Shown piece by piece: positions 47,557 through 56,016 of a stretch of 64,000 nt of DNA (its first letter is position 1; each line of letters starts with the position of its first letter). The position numbers and the translations under genes were made by a program. Origin of the DNA: RFSX01 sp964495785 (GTDB lineage Bacteria > Bacteroidota > Bacteroidia > Chitinophagales > Saprospiraceae). The notes beneath the pieces are model-generated. The model searched no databases, was not told the origin of the DNA, and saw only the letters and a program-made list of their open reading frames with translations. The stretch spans positions 26,527 to 90,526 of the forward strand of contig CAZBXL010000005.1 of assembly GCA_964495785.1 (NCBI GenBank). Reading direction: 5' to 3'.

Positions 47557-48036
47557 CTACCTTATAACAAAATTCACAGGAATTAAATATTTGACTTTCA
47601 CGGGAGTCCCTTCATATTTGTAGGGTTTGAATCCCTTACGGCTTGCTTTCCTTATAGCAGTGTCTGCTACTTTATCACATTCGGCTGATAGAGATGTGAT
47701 TTTTGTGATGCCTTTAACTTCACCTGACTGGTCGATATCTACTGAGAACATCACACTGCCTTGTGTACCATTATTTCTCGCAATGAGTGGATACTTTAGA
47801 TTTGAATATAATTCTCTATAAAAATTATCTTCTCCTTGAGTTGGAATGGGCATCTTGTCTAAATTAAAATCCTCGTACGACCCATCTTGAAAAACAAGTA
47901 CTTTGTTCTTGAGTACAATTGATTCTTCAGTTTTTTTGCTTTTCGTCGCGGTAGAGGCAGTCGTACTTGTCTTAGAACAAGAAATTACAACAACAGAAAA
48001 GATCAGAATAAGGATGAGTTTCAGATAAGATGCCAT
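47557..48036 (-). CDS. TonB C-terminal-domain lipoprotein
   Basis: 159 residues: lipoprotein signal with VVISC (Cys20), Ser/Thr linker, and a TonB_C domain (YPLIARNNGTQGSVMFSVDIDQSGEVKGITKITSLSAECDKVADTAIRKAS, about 82-132, then KGFKPYKYEGTPVKVKYLIPVNFVI). It lacks the transmembrane anchor and Pro-rich spacer of a true TonB, so it is more likely a periplasmic relative than an energiser. No ExbBD or receptor gene is close. Confidence 0.8.
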   Translation of the reverse strand: MASYLKLILILIFSVVVISCSKTSTTASTATKSKKTEESIVLKNKVLVFQDGSYEDFNLDKMPIPTQGEDNFYRELYSNLKYPLIARNNGTQGSVMFSVDIDQSGEVKGITKITSLSAECDKVADTAIRKASRKGFKPYKYEGTPVKVKYLIPVNFVIR

Positions 48037-48102
48037 TTTTTATTATTTAACCTAACAATGAAAGTAACACTTTATCAGAGGATATACCTTATTATTTTTT
48101 AT

Positions 48103-50676
48103 CTATTCCTTAATGATCGTCTGTAAATGTAAGTCACTGTTACCATGTCTCGAGACTCTGACAAAGAAAAGACCTGCTGGTAATGTACTCGTATCAATGG
48201 ATACTTCAGTTCCAGAATTATCAAGAGTCGAATGAACCGATTCGTCAGCATACAAGATGTCGATATCGTAAGCAGTTAAGGTACCTCTTACAGTATAGAC
48301 GTCAGTATCAGGTTCTTCTAATAACTCTATACAATCATTGCTGACAAGGATGAGATCTTCTCCTTCTACTTCATCTCCAATATATTTTATTTTAGTCAGT
48401 CCAGTTCCGTTTTGTACGATGTAGATATATCCATCACTTGAGACATCGATCCCACTAGGTCTGGTAACAATATTCTTGTATTCATTTGATGTTAAGTTTG
48501 TGAATGTCGCATCTGTTGTAGGATTCTCCATGACATAGAATCCTGCATCTATCGAATTAGGAGAATTCTGTTGTTCTGTAAGCCACAGATTACCATTTGG
48601 TCCAAAAACAATTGGGCCTGGACGTTTGATCAATGAGTTATTCGTGTGGTAAGTAATGTCTTCTATACCAGTTGTACCAGGAAGACCAAAAATTCTGGTG
48701 TCGGCTCCTGTAAGTCGATACACTTTGAACGATGTTCCTACGGGAGAGCCATTATTACCTTGAAACGAAACATATAGTGTTGTCGGATCATTATCGTCAA
48801 CTGCTATATAGCCAGTATTATAAAAATCATTATTCTTAAAACTCATACTTGGCCACATATTAGTCCATGATTGTCCTCCATTGTTAGATCGAAAGAGGCC
48901 TTTGGACAAATCAATAAGATATACTATTCCAGAGTTTTCGCTATCTGGCCATACCATTCTCGTACGCTTAGTCGACCCGATACTGAGGCCAGTATTAGAC
49001 CAACTGTTATTATGATAGCGGTAGACATGCTCACCTTCTACTGATGCAAGTATTGTCTGAGTTGTTCCAGCATTCCCATTATGATATCCATAAGCTACGG
49101 CGGTCACACGGGCATTCACTAAGGCATCAAGATTAGTATCTGTCCATCCTGAGTCAGATGGACTGCCAAGAGCATTTGAAGACTTGATAAAAACTTCTCC
49201 TCCAGAATTATTATCTCTATCACCTGTTCCGAGAATGATATCATCACTGACTTCGTCAAATATTACATCATAGCCTCTGGACTCAGAGCCACTCGGTTTG
49301 TCACGTGATATATTACTGCCATTAAAAGCATTACTTGTTTCGAGTAACACATAGTCTGTATTCGCTATAGCAATCTGATCGGGATCATCATCATTGACAG
49401 CTACATCAGTGTTAGCCGTCGCCTGCATATTGTGTACGGCTGGATTCCAATTAGAACCTCCATCTGCTGACTTCCAGATACCTCCTCGCCCGGAGACATA
49501 AATGATGTCATCAGATACGAACTGCGGAAAATTACCTAATGCAACATCTATAGAACTTACAACACTATTTTTTCTTCCAAGTCCCGCTTGCGGAAAACCT
49601 TGGGTTCTAAACCACCAGTCATGAGACTGACCATATATCTGATCAGATACATTACTATTGACATCTACCAAGGCTATCCAAGAATTCCCTCCATTAGTAG
49701 ATCTCCATATACTTGAATAATTTGATCCACTCGCATTTCCACCTAAGTTATTGACTCCTGCATAGACGATATCTGAGTTATTACGTACATACCCTGTGAC
49801 AGCAGACCAATACCTAAGATTATTACCTGTATCCAATCCTGTGTTAACTAAAAACCAAGAATTTCCGTTATACTTCACAATACCTTCAGGCCCGATAGCT
49901 GCATATACGTGACCACTGCCCAATACTGCAAGGCCTTCTGGAGAAGGTGTAGCATAGACTAATGTGGATGTTGCGGCATTAGGATTAGAATAGTCTATCT
50001 CATAGATGCCGTTAAGACTCGCCGTATTAAAATATATTGCTGCATAAGCAGTATTCGGAATTGACGGATCAAAAGCCACTGACCTAACAAACCCGTTGCC
50101 ATTGACAATAGAAGCTTCGACATCACCTCCACTTGTAAATATCTTTACTCCATTCTTGTAGGTACCGGCTATTACGATATCGTCAGTGTATGTTCCTTGC
50201 TGCGATCCTGGATCTACGATAATTAAGTCCCCATTAGATCTTGGATGACCATTGGGTATGGGATCACTAGTTGCAGAATGATTTCCAGCAAACTGTGCAG
50301 CATCACCATCTACTGGCAACTCCCAAGTATCACCTCCATCAATAGATCTAAATAATCCTCCAGATCCTCCCTTGTCACCAGTACCAGCATAGAGAATCTG
50401 ATCATTATCAGGAGTGATTACAAGACTGGCTACTTTTGGACTTTTTAATCCTTCATTAATATTGTAATATGTTAATCCTCCGTCAGTAGATTTAAATATT
50501 CCAGAAACGTCAGCTGAGGAATAGATGGTCATACCATCATCTGTTATCGTAACGTCACTCTGAAATCCTCCACCACTAAGATTACATTCTTCAATATTTA
50601 TCGAAGTAATTTGTGCATCTAAGTTTATCCTCGATAAAGATATAATTGCTGCTATTAAAACCCCTATTCTAACCAT
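48103..50676 (-). CDS. secreted BNR/VPS10-type beta-propeller protein with T9SS-like end
   Basis: 857 residues: signal peptide 1-21, then many Asp-box motifs (FKSTDGGLTYY, FRSIDGGDTWE, WRSTNGGNSWI, WKSADGGSNWN, FRSNNGGQSWT) spread over about 35-700, as in two-propeller GH74/sortilin-fold proteins. I could not identify the catalytic Asp pair of GH74. The C-terminal 75 residues (CIELLEEPDTDVYTVRGTLTAYDIDIL ... LPAGLFFVRVSRHGNSDLHLQTIIKE) fit a T9SS sorting domain without the usual PNP start. The role on the surface is unknown. A glycoside hydrolase is possible but not shown. Confidence 0.8.
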   Translation of the reverse strand: MVRIGVLIAAIISLSRINLDAQITSINIEECNLSGGGFQSDVTITDDGMTIYSSADVSGIFKSTDGGLTYYNINEGLKSPKVASLVITPDNDQILYAGTGDKGGSGGLFRSIDGGDTWELPVDGDAAQFAGNHSATSDPIPNGHPRSNGDLIIVDPGSQQGTYTDDIVIAGTYKNGVKIFTSGGDVEASIVNGNGFVRSVAFDPSIPNTAYAAIYFNTASLNGIYEIDYSNPNAATSTLVYATPSPEGLAVLGSGHVYAAIGPEGIVKYNGNSWFLVNTGLDTGNNLRYWSAVTGYVRNNSDIVYAGVNNLGGNASGSNYSSIWRSTNGGNSWIALVDVNSNVSDQIYGQSHDWWFRTQGFPQAGLGRKNSVVSSIDVALGNFPQFVSDDIIYVSGRGGIWKSADGGSNWNPAVHNMQATANTDVAVNDDDPDQIAIANTDYVLLETSNAFNGSNISRDKPSGSESRGYDVIFDEVSDDIILGTGDRDNNSGGEVFIKSSNALGSPSDSGWTDTNLDALVNARVTAVAYGYHNGNAGTTQTILASVEGEHVYRYHNNSWSNTGLSIGSTKRTRMVWPDSENSGIVYLIDLSKGLFRSNNGGQSWTNMWPSMSFKNNDFYNTGYIAVDDNDPTTLYVSFQGNNGSPVGTSFKVYRLTGADTRIFGLPGTTGIEDITYHTNNSLIKRPGPIVFGPNGNLWLTEQQNSPNSIDAGFYVMENPTTDATFTNLTSNEYKNIVTRPSGIDVSSDGYIYIVQNGTGLTKIKYIGDEVEGEDLILVSNDCIELLEEPDTDVYTVRGTLTAYDIDILYADESVHSTLDNSGTEVSIDTSTLPAGLFFVRVSRHGNSDLHLQTIIKE

Positions 50677-51021
50677 TGTAAGTATTTAACTAATGTTATA
50701 ATATTCTATGTACCCAATTTCAATTTACAGATAGAAAGGTATATAATGCAATAATTAAGCCTAATTCAGGCCATTTCTTGACGTATTTTGTAAGCTTGAA
50801 GGCGTAAAATGATTATAATCATAGAGTAGGGAGATGTTAGACCGCATCTATCTTATGCTATGGATAACGGTGTGGTAGACGTCTCATCATGTAAAAATGA
50901 TACTGATAACTAACTAAAGAATAATAAAGTCACCAATCGATGTACGACCTTTAAAATTATATAATAAAGTTCACGATACGCCGACTATATTCGATATATT
51001 TAGAATACTCCTTTAAGTTTT
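50677..51021. other. intergenic region, nothing recognised
   Basis: 345 AT-rich bases between two minus-strand genes. I see no gene, strong hairpin or promoter match. Confidence 0.3.
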
Positions 51022-51534
51022 CTAAAAGCTAAAGACCAAACCTATTCCATTGTTACCGATATTGGCTCTAATGATAGTGTTGTATTGTTTGCTTTGATTC
51101 AAAATAATCCCATAGCCAAATCGTTCGTGATAGAAATCAATGGATTTTCTTTTGTTTTTTTTGGCTTTAGAATTGTACGCTAATCCAGTTAGGCCTGTAA
51201 GAGATGCGATAAGACCTAATCCTAAACCAACGACATAGATTGCGACATCAGCTGATTGTCCAGTCGGTTCTGATTGGATAATAAAATATACTCCACTTGC
51301 GATAGCTGCGATACTTACAAAACCAAATGAAGTTGCAGCTATTTTTTGACGCTTTGATTTTTTATAGTATTTCAAGCTGTATTCATCTTGTTCTAATATT
51401 TGTTTCGACTTATAGAATTTTTTTTCAAGCCCTATATTATCTGATTGACTTGATGCAGAGAATACAATGCAGGTGATAGGAAGTATCATGATATATTTCA
51501 AAGACCAGATTTTGAAAAATTGAATATACATCAT
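51022..51534 (-). CDS. hypothetical exported/membrane protein
   Basis: 170 residues: an N-terminal signal-like helix (about 12-29, ending SASSQ), a charged helix with FYKSKQILEQDEYSLKYYKKSKRQK, two membrane helices (about 66-87 and 96-120) joined by a short loop, and a beta-rich end (GIILNQSKQYNTIIRANIGNNGIGLVFSF). No family is recognised. The alternate start at Met16 is also possible. Confidence 0.65.
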   Translation of the reverse strand: MMYIQFFKIWSLKYIMILPITCIVFSASSQSDNIGLEKKFYKSKQILEQDEYSLKYYKKSKRQKIAATSFGFVSIAAIASGVYFIIQSEPTGQSADVAIYVVGLGLGLIASLTGLTGLAYNSKAKKNKRKSIDFYHERFGYGIILNQSKQYNTIIRANIGNNGIGLVFSF

Positions 51535-51691
51535 AGCTCATTTTTTTTTTTGCTTATTGAAAAGCAAGTCATCATGTAGGCACCCATCAGTTTGTGATTT
51601 ATAAATATACCTCTTCTTTATTAATAAAAGAGCTACGACAATCAGAAATTAGAAATTACACTAAGTCTATATTGTATTAGAATACATCTAA

Positions 51692-52102
51692 CTATAAGAA
51701 GACTTCTCCTTCGTCAGAGTAGGACTTAAATTCTAATGGATTATTACTAGGGTCTAAAACAAACATCGTGAGCTGCTCGCCAGATAGATTTTTATACCTA
51801 GTCGTAGGTTTAATAACAAAGTCTATTTCCGCTTTTTCTAATCTCACTTTTATGTTTATAAATTCATCTTTAGATAAAAGGCAGCCAAAGTGAGGTATTG
51901 GTACTTTGACATTATCTACATGACCACAGTAATCTAACGCGGGTATGTCTTCACTTACATGAGCTGATAATTGATTGCCAAAGAAATTAAAATCGATCCA
52001 TGTTTCTGTAGACCTTCCTTCTTCACATCCCAGAATCTCCACATAAAATTTTCTTGTTGACTCAATATCTTTGATCTTGAAAGCAAAATGAAATCTTCTC
52101 AT
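51692..52102 (-). CDS. VOC-superfamily (glyoxalase-like) protein
   Basis: 136 residues with two beta-alpha-beta-beta-beta modules: RRFHFAFKIKDIESTRKFYVEILGCEEGRSTETWIDFNFFG (2-42) and HFGCLLSKDEF...TMFVLDPSNNPLEFKSY (71-130). Metal ligands are plausible at His5, His71 and Glu126. Bacteroidota proteins of this sort are of unknown substrate; resistance or glyoxalase activity is not implied. Confidence 0.85.
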   Translation of the reverse strand: MRRFHFAFKIKDIESTRKFYVEILGCEEGRSTETWIDFNFFGNQLSAHVSEDIPALDYCGHVDNVKVPIPHFGCLLSKDEFINIKVRLEKAEIDFVIKPTTRYKNLSGEQLTMFVLDPSNNPLEFKSYSDEGEVFL

Positions 52103-52132
52103 ATTTTTGACTTTAATATTTTGTATTTATAA

Positions 52133-53143
52133 TTAGTGTACGTTATATTTTAATAATCTTTCATTGCTATATCCGTTAATAGATACCACATATAGTCCAT
52201 TGTCAAATCCACTCAAGTCTATAGTGATCGATTCTGCGTGGTGACAATTAATGACTTTTACAGTCCTGCCGTGCATATCTGTTATTCTGGCGTCCCCTTG
52301 TAGCAGTGTACTCTCAGACTGGATTACAAAAAGATCATTACTCGGATTAGGACTGATCACGAGTTTAGACTTCGGGAATAGATTTAATGTACTTGTCGTT
52401 TCTGAATAGAATGCTCCAAAAAATTCAAGTCGATTGGGTATGTTCTCTTCAAGCCAAGATTCTACATTTGTAGATAATCGTCCTGGGTAGGTCAGGTAGG
52501 TGTAAGCAAAGAGAGCAGATTCTGCTAAGTCTTCAAGCTGCGGATTCTCTTGAGCATAAACAGTCACAAAAGAAGGGTCTGCCGCTTGAGCACTGGTCCA
52601 GTCAGGATGGTCTTCATACATAAACTGGTATGAAGCGTGGACAGATTCATGGAAGACGGTTTCTTCTAAGTCATTCGTACTGATACGCCTATCCATATTT
52701 TCAGAATACAATACAAAAAACTGTCCCTCTATCTCTGCAAATGCAGTCCGATCGCCACTATGTATCACCACATGATTGACCATGTTACGTTGAAATGCAG
52801 GGAGCTTGCCCAAGCGTGGTCCTAATTTTTCGGCATACTCTCTGGCTGCATCTTCAGTTATGAAAGAACTGTGACACCAGATTTCCATTGACTCACCATC
52901 AGTAAAAGAAGCTTCAAATAAAAAAGTGTCATTATCAAATAGACCACCACCAGACGGATCTCCAGGCATCTCTCTGTCTTGTCGTCCTACGAAACTTAAT
53001 CCAGAAAATGAATCAGGATCAGACTCTTGAATAAAGTCTATATCATTTGATACGACTGAATTAGGGAAGAGTGGATCTTGTCCAAACACCGTTTGGCTAA
53101 GTGCAAAAAGAAAAGCAACTAAAATTAAATTTATATTTTTCAT
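52133..53143 (-). CDS. secreted HExxH protein with T9SS domain (putative metallopeptidase)
   Basis: 336 residues: signal peptide 1-21, a domain with ETVFHESVHASYQFMYE, where HESVH (165-169) is a canonical HExxH zinc site, followed by a helix and PQLEDLAESALFAYTYL in which Glu204 or Glu208 could be the third ligand. The T9SS type A domain begins about 263 (VISPNPSNDLFVIQSE) and ends in LLKYNVH. No known peptidase family is recognised from memory, so a zincin-like protein is the safest call. Confidence 0.75.
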   Translation of the reverse strand: MKNINLILVAFLFALSQTVFGQDPLFPNSVVSNDIDFIQESDPDSFSGLSFVGRQDREMPGDPSGGGLFDNDTFLFEASFTDGESMEIWCHSSFITEDAAREYAEKLGPRLGKLPAFQRNMVNHVVIHSGDRTAFAEIEGQFFVLYSENMDRRISTNDLEETVFHESVHASYQFMYEDHPDWTSAQAADPSFVTVYAQENPQLEDLAESALFAYTYLTYPGRLSTNVESWLEENIPNRLEFFGAFYSETTSTLNLFPKSKLVISPNPSNDLFVIQSESTLLQGDARITDMHGRTVKVINCHHAESITIDLSGFDNGLYVVSINGYSNERLLKYNVH

Positions 53144-53158
53144 ATTCTATTTTTCTAA

Positions 53159-55435
53159 TTATTGTTTGTAATTGGATAGTAGTTCTTCAATACTGTCTAC
53201 GACTTTATCTACATTAGATTTATTGAAGCAAAGTGCAGGTTTTGATTTTAGTATATTGTCATACCGACCATCAGTACTGATAAGTATGTTTTTATTTCTC
53301 AAGCTATTTTTGATGTGTTTAGCAAGTTTCGTATTGGGTTGTTTAGAATTGTTTATAACTAATTCTACACCTATGAAAAGTCCCATACCTCTCACGTCTC
53401 CTATGCAGTTATACTTGTCTGCAAGACCTCTTAGGCGAGATATATAGTAGTCACCTACAGCTTTGGCATTTTCTTGTAATTGCTCTTCTTCTATCACATC
53501 TAAAACAGCACTCGCTATAGCACAGGATATGGGATTACCACCAAATGAACTGAAGAACTCTACACTCTTCTCAAACGAGGTTGCAATTTCCTCTGTACAT
53601 ATGATAGCACCCATAGGGTGTCCGTTAGCTATAGGTTTCCCCATAATGACTATGTCAGGTACGACGTCGTGAGCTTCGTATCCCCAGAAGTGATGACCTA
53701 CTCTCCCAAATCCTGTCTGGACTTCATCGCTTATGCAGACGCCTCCTTGTTTTCTGATGACTGGATATATTTCCTTAAGATATCCTGGCGCCAATGGTAC
53801 CTGCCCTGCACATCCGACAATAGGCTCTGCGATAAATGCAGCTATAGGGGAGTGACAGTTTTGTATTTGAGCAATGGCATCAGAGGCATATAGTTGTCCT
53901 GGATTATTATGTTCAGCATATTTCCCCTTGTAGGTGTCCGGGATATCTGTCTTGATTATATGATCTTTTATGCCATCACCTTTTGGATTATCAAATTTGT
54001 AATCACTGACTTCCATGCTGCTCTGAGTATTACCATGATAACCGAGTTCCATGACCATAACGTTGTTGTAACCAGTGTGAAATTTGGCCATGCGAAGAGC
54101 AAGATCTGTTGCGGCACTTCCGGAGTTGACAAAATATATCTTATTCAGTGAGGATGGATATTTTGATTGCAACCGCTCGGCGTACTCTGCAAGTTGATTA
54201 TATAGATATCTGGTATTCGTATTCAGCATAGCCATCTGTCTCTGACCTGCTTCTACCACCTTAGGATGACAATGGCCTACGTGAGGTATATTATTATAGG
54301 CATCTAAAAAAGAGTTGCCTTTAGCATCATACATATACTGGAAGGCGGACTTCACCATATGAATAGGTTCGTCATAGCTCAATGAGTAAGAAGAACTGAT
54401 ATGCTTAGCTCTCTTATTCACTACACGATCCACTGATGGAGTAGAAATATCCTCTAGGCCTATCGCTTTTCTGAATGCGTTTTCTGCTTTGATAGGACCT
54501 ATGGACAGCCAATATTCCAACATAGACCATGCAGGCTTTTCACTTACGGAAATATAGCTATTGTCAGGATTTACTTTACTTGAGTGAGCAGAGTTGCATA
54601 CACTTATACACAGCCTTGCCGCAATGAGATAGTATAATACTGAGAGTTCTGTTTCTGTTAAAGGCAGTAATTCATGGTAGGCTTGAATAATTACTGCTGC
54701 CCATTCTATAGGATTTTCTTTATCATAGCAGGCATAAGTAATGGCGACTGCTAACTCATTGATAAGAAGACTGTAAGTCATGTCTCCGAAATCTATGATA
54801 CCTGAGACTTCACCATTTTGAGTGAGCACATTCCATTCGTTGGCATCATTATGTATGATCTGTTTTCTTAGTAGAGGAAGGGATGGCCTGACATGCTCAT
54901 TATATTGTTGAAAAAAATATTGAACGAGTTTTCTGTTCTTAGCTAATGGAATATCATTGATATATTTCTGATTGAGATGGACATACTGTATATCCCACTC
55001 AAACTGTCTTGCTTGATAAACATAACTATTAAAGCCCTGCAACTTGAGATCCATCTTAGCTAAGAATCGGCCCAAGGATCTCAATAGCTTATGATCATGC
55101 TGAACGCCTCCTAGTAACTCACCTTCCAGATAAGATAGTTTTCTGATAAGGTATTCTTCCTCATCACTTTTGAGATGTTTTATATACGAAGCATCCTTAA
55201 AACTAATCGGTTTAGGAAAGTTGTCAGATGCTGTCTCTTGCAGATGTAGCAAGGCATTGTTTTCAGCACTGACAATAGTCGCCATTGACTTAGAGTAAGG
55301 ATACGTTTTGAAGATATACTTGCTGTTCTCTGCAGTTATGAGATAATTAGCATTAACGTACCCGTCGAGTCTATTGAAGTCAAGATTCTCGCTTAAAAAT
55401 TCTTCTTGTAGTATATGATTAATATCCACTGACAT
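53159..55435 (-). CDS. kinase (APH fold)-class III aminotransferase/phospholyase fusion
   Basis: 758 residues in two enzymes. Residues about 20-300 are an APH/choline-kinase-fold phosphotransferase: IIHNDANEWNV (193-203; Asp197, Asn202) and IIDFGD (213-218; Asp215). Residues about 350-758 are a PLP class III aminotransferase: NSGSAATDLALRMA (437-450), ISDEVQTGFGR (568-578) and Lys600 in MGKPIANGHPMGA. Homologous separate human pairs are hydroxylysine kinase with phosphohydroxylysine phospholyase, and ethanolamine-phosphate phospholyase, so it may phosphorylate an amino alcohol or hydroxy-amino acid and then eliminate phosphate (inference). An Lrp-type gene diverges 107 bp away. Confidence 0.88.
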   Translation of the reverse strand: MSVDINHILQEEFLSENLDFNRLDGYVNANYLITAENSKYIFKTYPYSKSMATIVSAENNALLHLQETASDNFPKPISFKDASYIKHLKSDEEEYLIRKLSYLEGELLGGVQHDHKLLRSLGRFLAKMDLKLQGFNSYVYQARQFEWDIQYVHLNQKYINDIPLAKNRKLVQYFFQQYNEHVRPSLPLLRKQIIHNDANEWNVLTQNGEVSGIIDFGDMTYSLLINELAVAITYACYDKENPIEWAAVIIQAYHELLPLTETELSVLYYLIAARLCISVCNSAHSSKVNPDNSYISVSEKPAWSMLEYWLSIGPIKAENAFRKAIGLEDISTPSVDRVVNKRAKHISSSYSLSYDEPIHMVKSAFQYMYDAKGNSFLDAYNNIPHVGHCHPKVVEAGQRQMAMLNTNTRYLYNQLAEYAERLQSKYPSSLNKIYFVNSGSAATDLALRMAKFHTGYNNVMVMELGYHGNTQSSMEVSDYKFDNPKGDGIKDHIIKTDIPDTYKGKYAEHNNPGQLYASDAIAQIQNCHSPIAAFIAEPIVGCAGQVPLAPGYLKEIYPVIRKQGGVCISDEVQTGFGRVGHHFWGYEAHDVVPDIVIMGKPIANGHPMGAIICTEEIATSFEKSVEFFSSFGGNPISCAIASAVLDVIEEEQLQENAKAVGDYYISRLRGLADKYNCIGDVRGMGLFIGVELVINNSKQPNTKLAKHIKNSLRNKNILISTDGRYDNILKSKPALCFNKSNVDKVVDSIEELLSNYKQ

Positions 55436-55542
55436 ACACTTAAAGTTCTTTATATACCCTTATTCATCAAAATTAAATCAATAGTTATTTCTCTTAATAG
55501 GCATTAATTATATTGTAATTTGCATAAATAACTGATGATTTA

Positions 55543-55959
55543 ATGGTAGATACAATAGATAGAGAAATTCTCAATGCATTAGATAAGGACTCAAGACTTG
55601 CTTACGCAGAGATTGGCAGACAAGTAGGCTTGTCCTCAGCGGCGGTGAGGGAGAGGGTGCTAAAAATGGAAGACCTCGGAATCATAAGGCAGTATTGCGT
55701 AAGTCTAAATCAGAAAATGCTGGGCAATGATTTAGAGGTTATCATCTTAGTAAAAGTTTTTCATGGCAAACTAAAGTCATTTCTCAAAATGATTCCTAAG
55801 CTTAAAGAAGTCCAAAATGCCTATCGCATTACAGGTAATCAAAACGTGCACTTAAAGTTGGTCCTTAGGAATCAAACACATCTCCAGTCCGTTATAGAAA
55901 AACTTATGATCTATGGCGATACAGAGACGATGTTGATTCTTTCTGATATTTTAGAATAG
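55543..55959 (+). CDS. Lrp/AsnC-family transcriptional regulator
   Basis: 138 residues: an N-terminal winged helix-turn-helix (DREILNALDKDSRLAYAEIGRQVGLSSAAVRERVLKMEDLGII, 5-48) and a RAM/AsnC effector domain (NDLEVIILVKVFHGKLKSFLKMIPKLKEVQNAYRITGNQNVHLKLVLRNQTHLQSVIEKL, about 63-121). Such regulators bind amino acids and control neighbouring amino-acid metabolism. The divergent placement next to the kinase-phospholyase fusion strongly suggests that gene as its target. Confidence 0.92.
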   Translation: MVDTIDREILNALDKDSRLAYAEIGRQVGLSSAAVRERVLKMEDLGIIRQYCVSLNQKMLGNDLEVIILVKVFHGKLKSFLKMIPKLKEVQNAYRITGNQNVHLKLVLRNQTHLQSVIEKLMIYGDTETMLILSDILE

Positions 55960-56016
55960 AACTAAGATTTTTCTGATTACGATTTTAGTTTTTTTCCATC
56001 ACTCTATTTGATCCTA

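Noticed and set aside
53172..54151. Chain of plus-strand frames opposite the aminotransferase domain
   Set aside because: Antisense shadows of a well-conserved enzyme.
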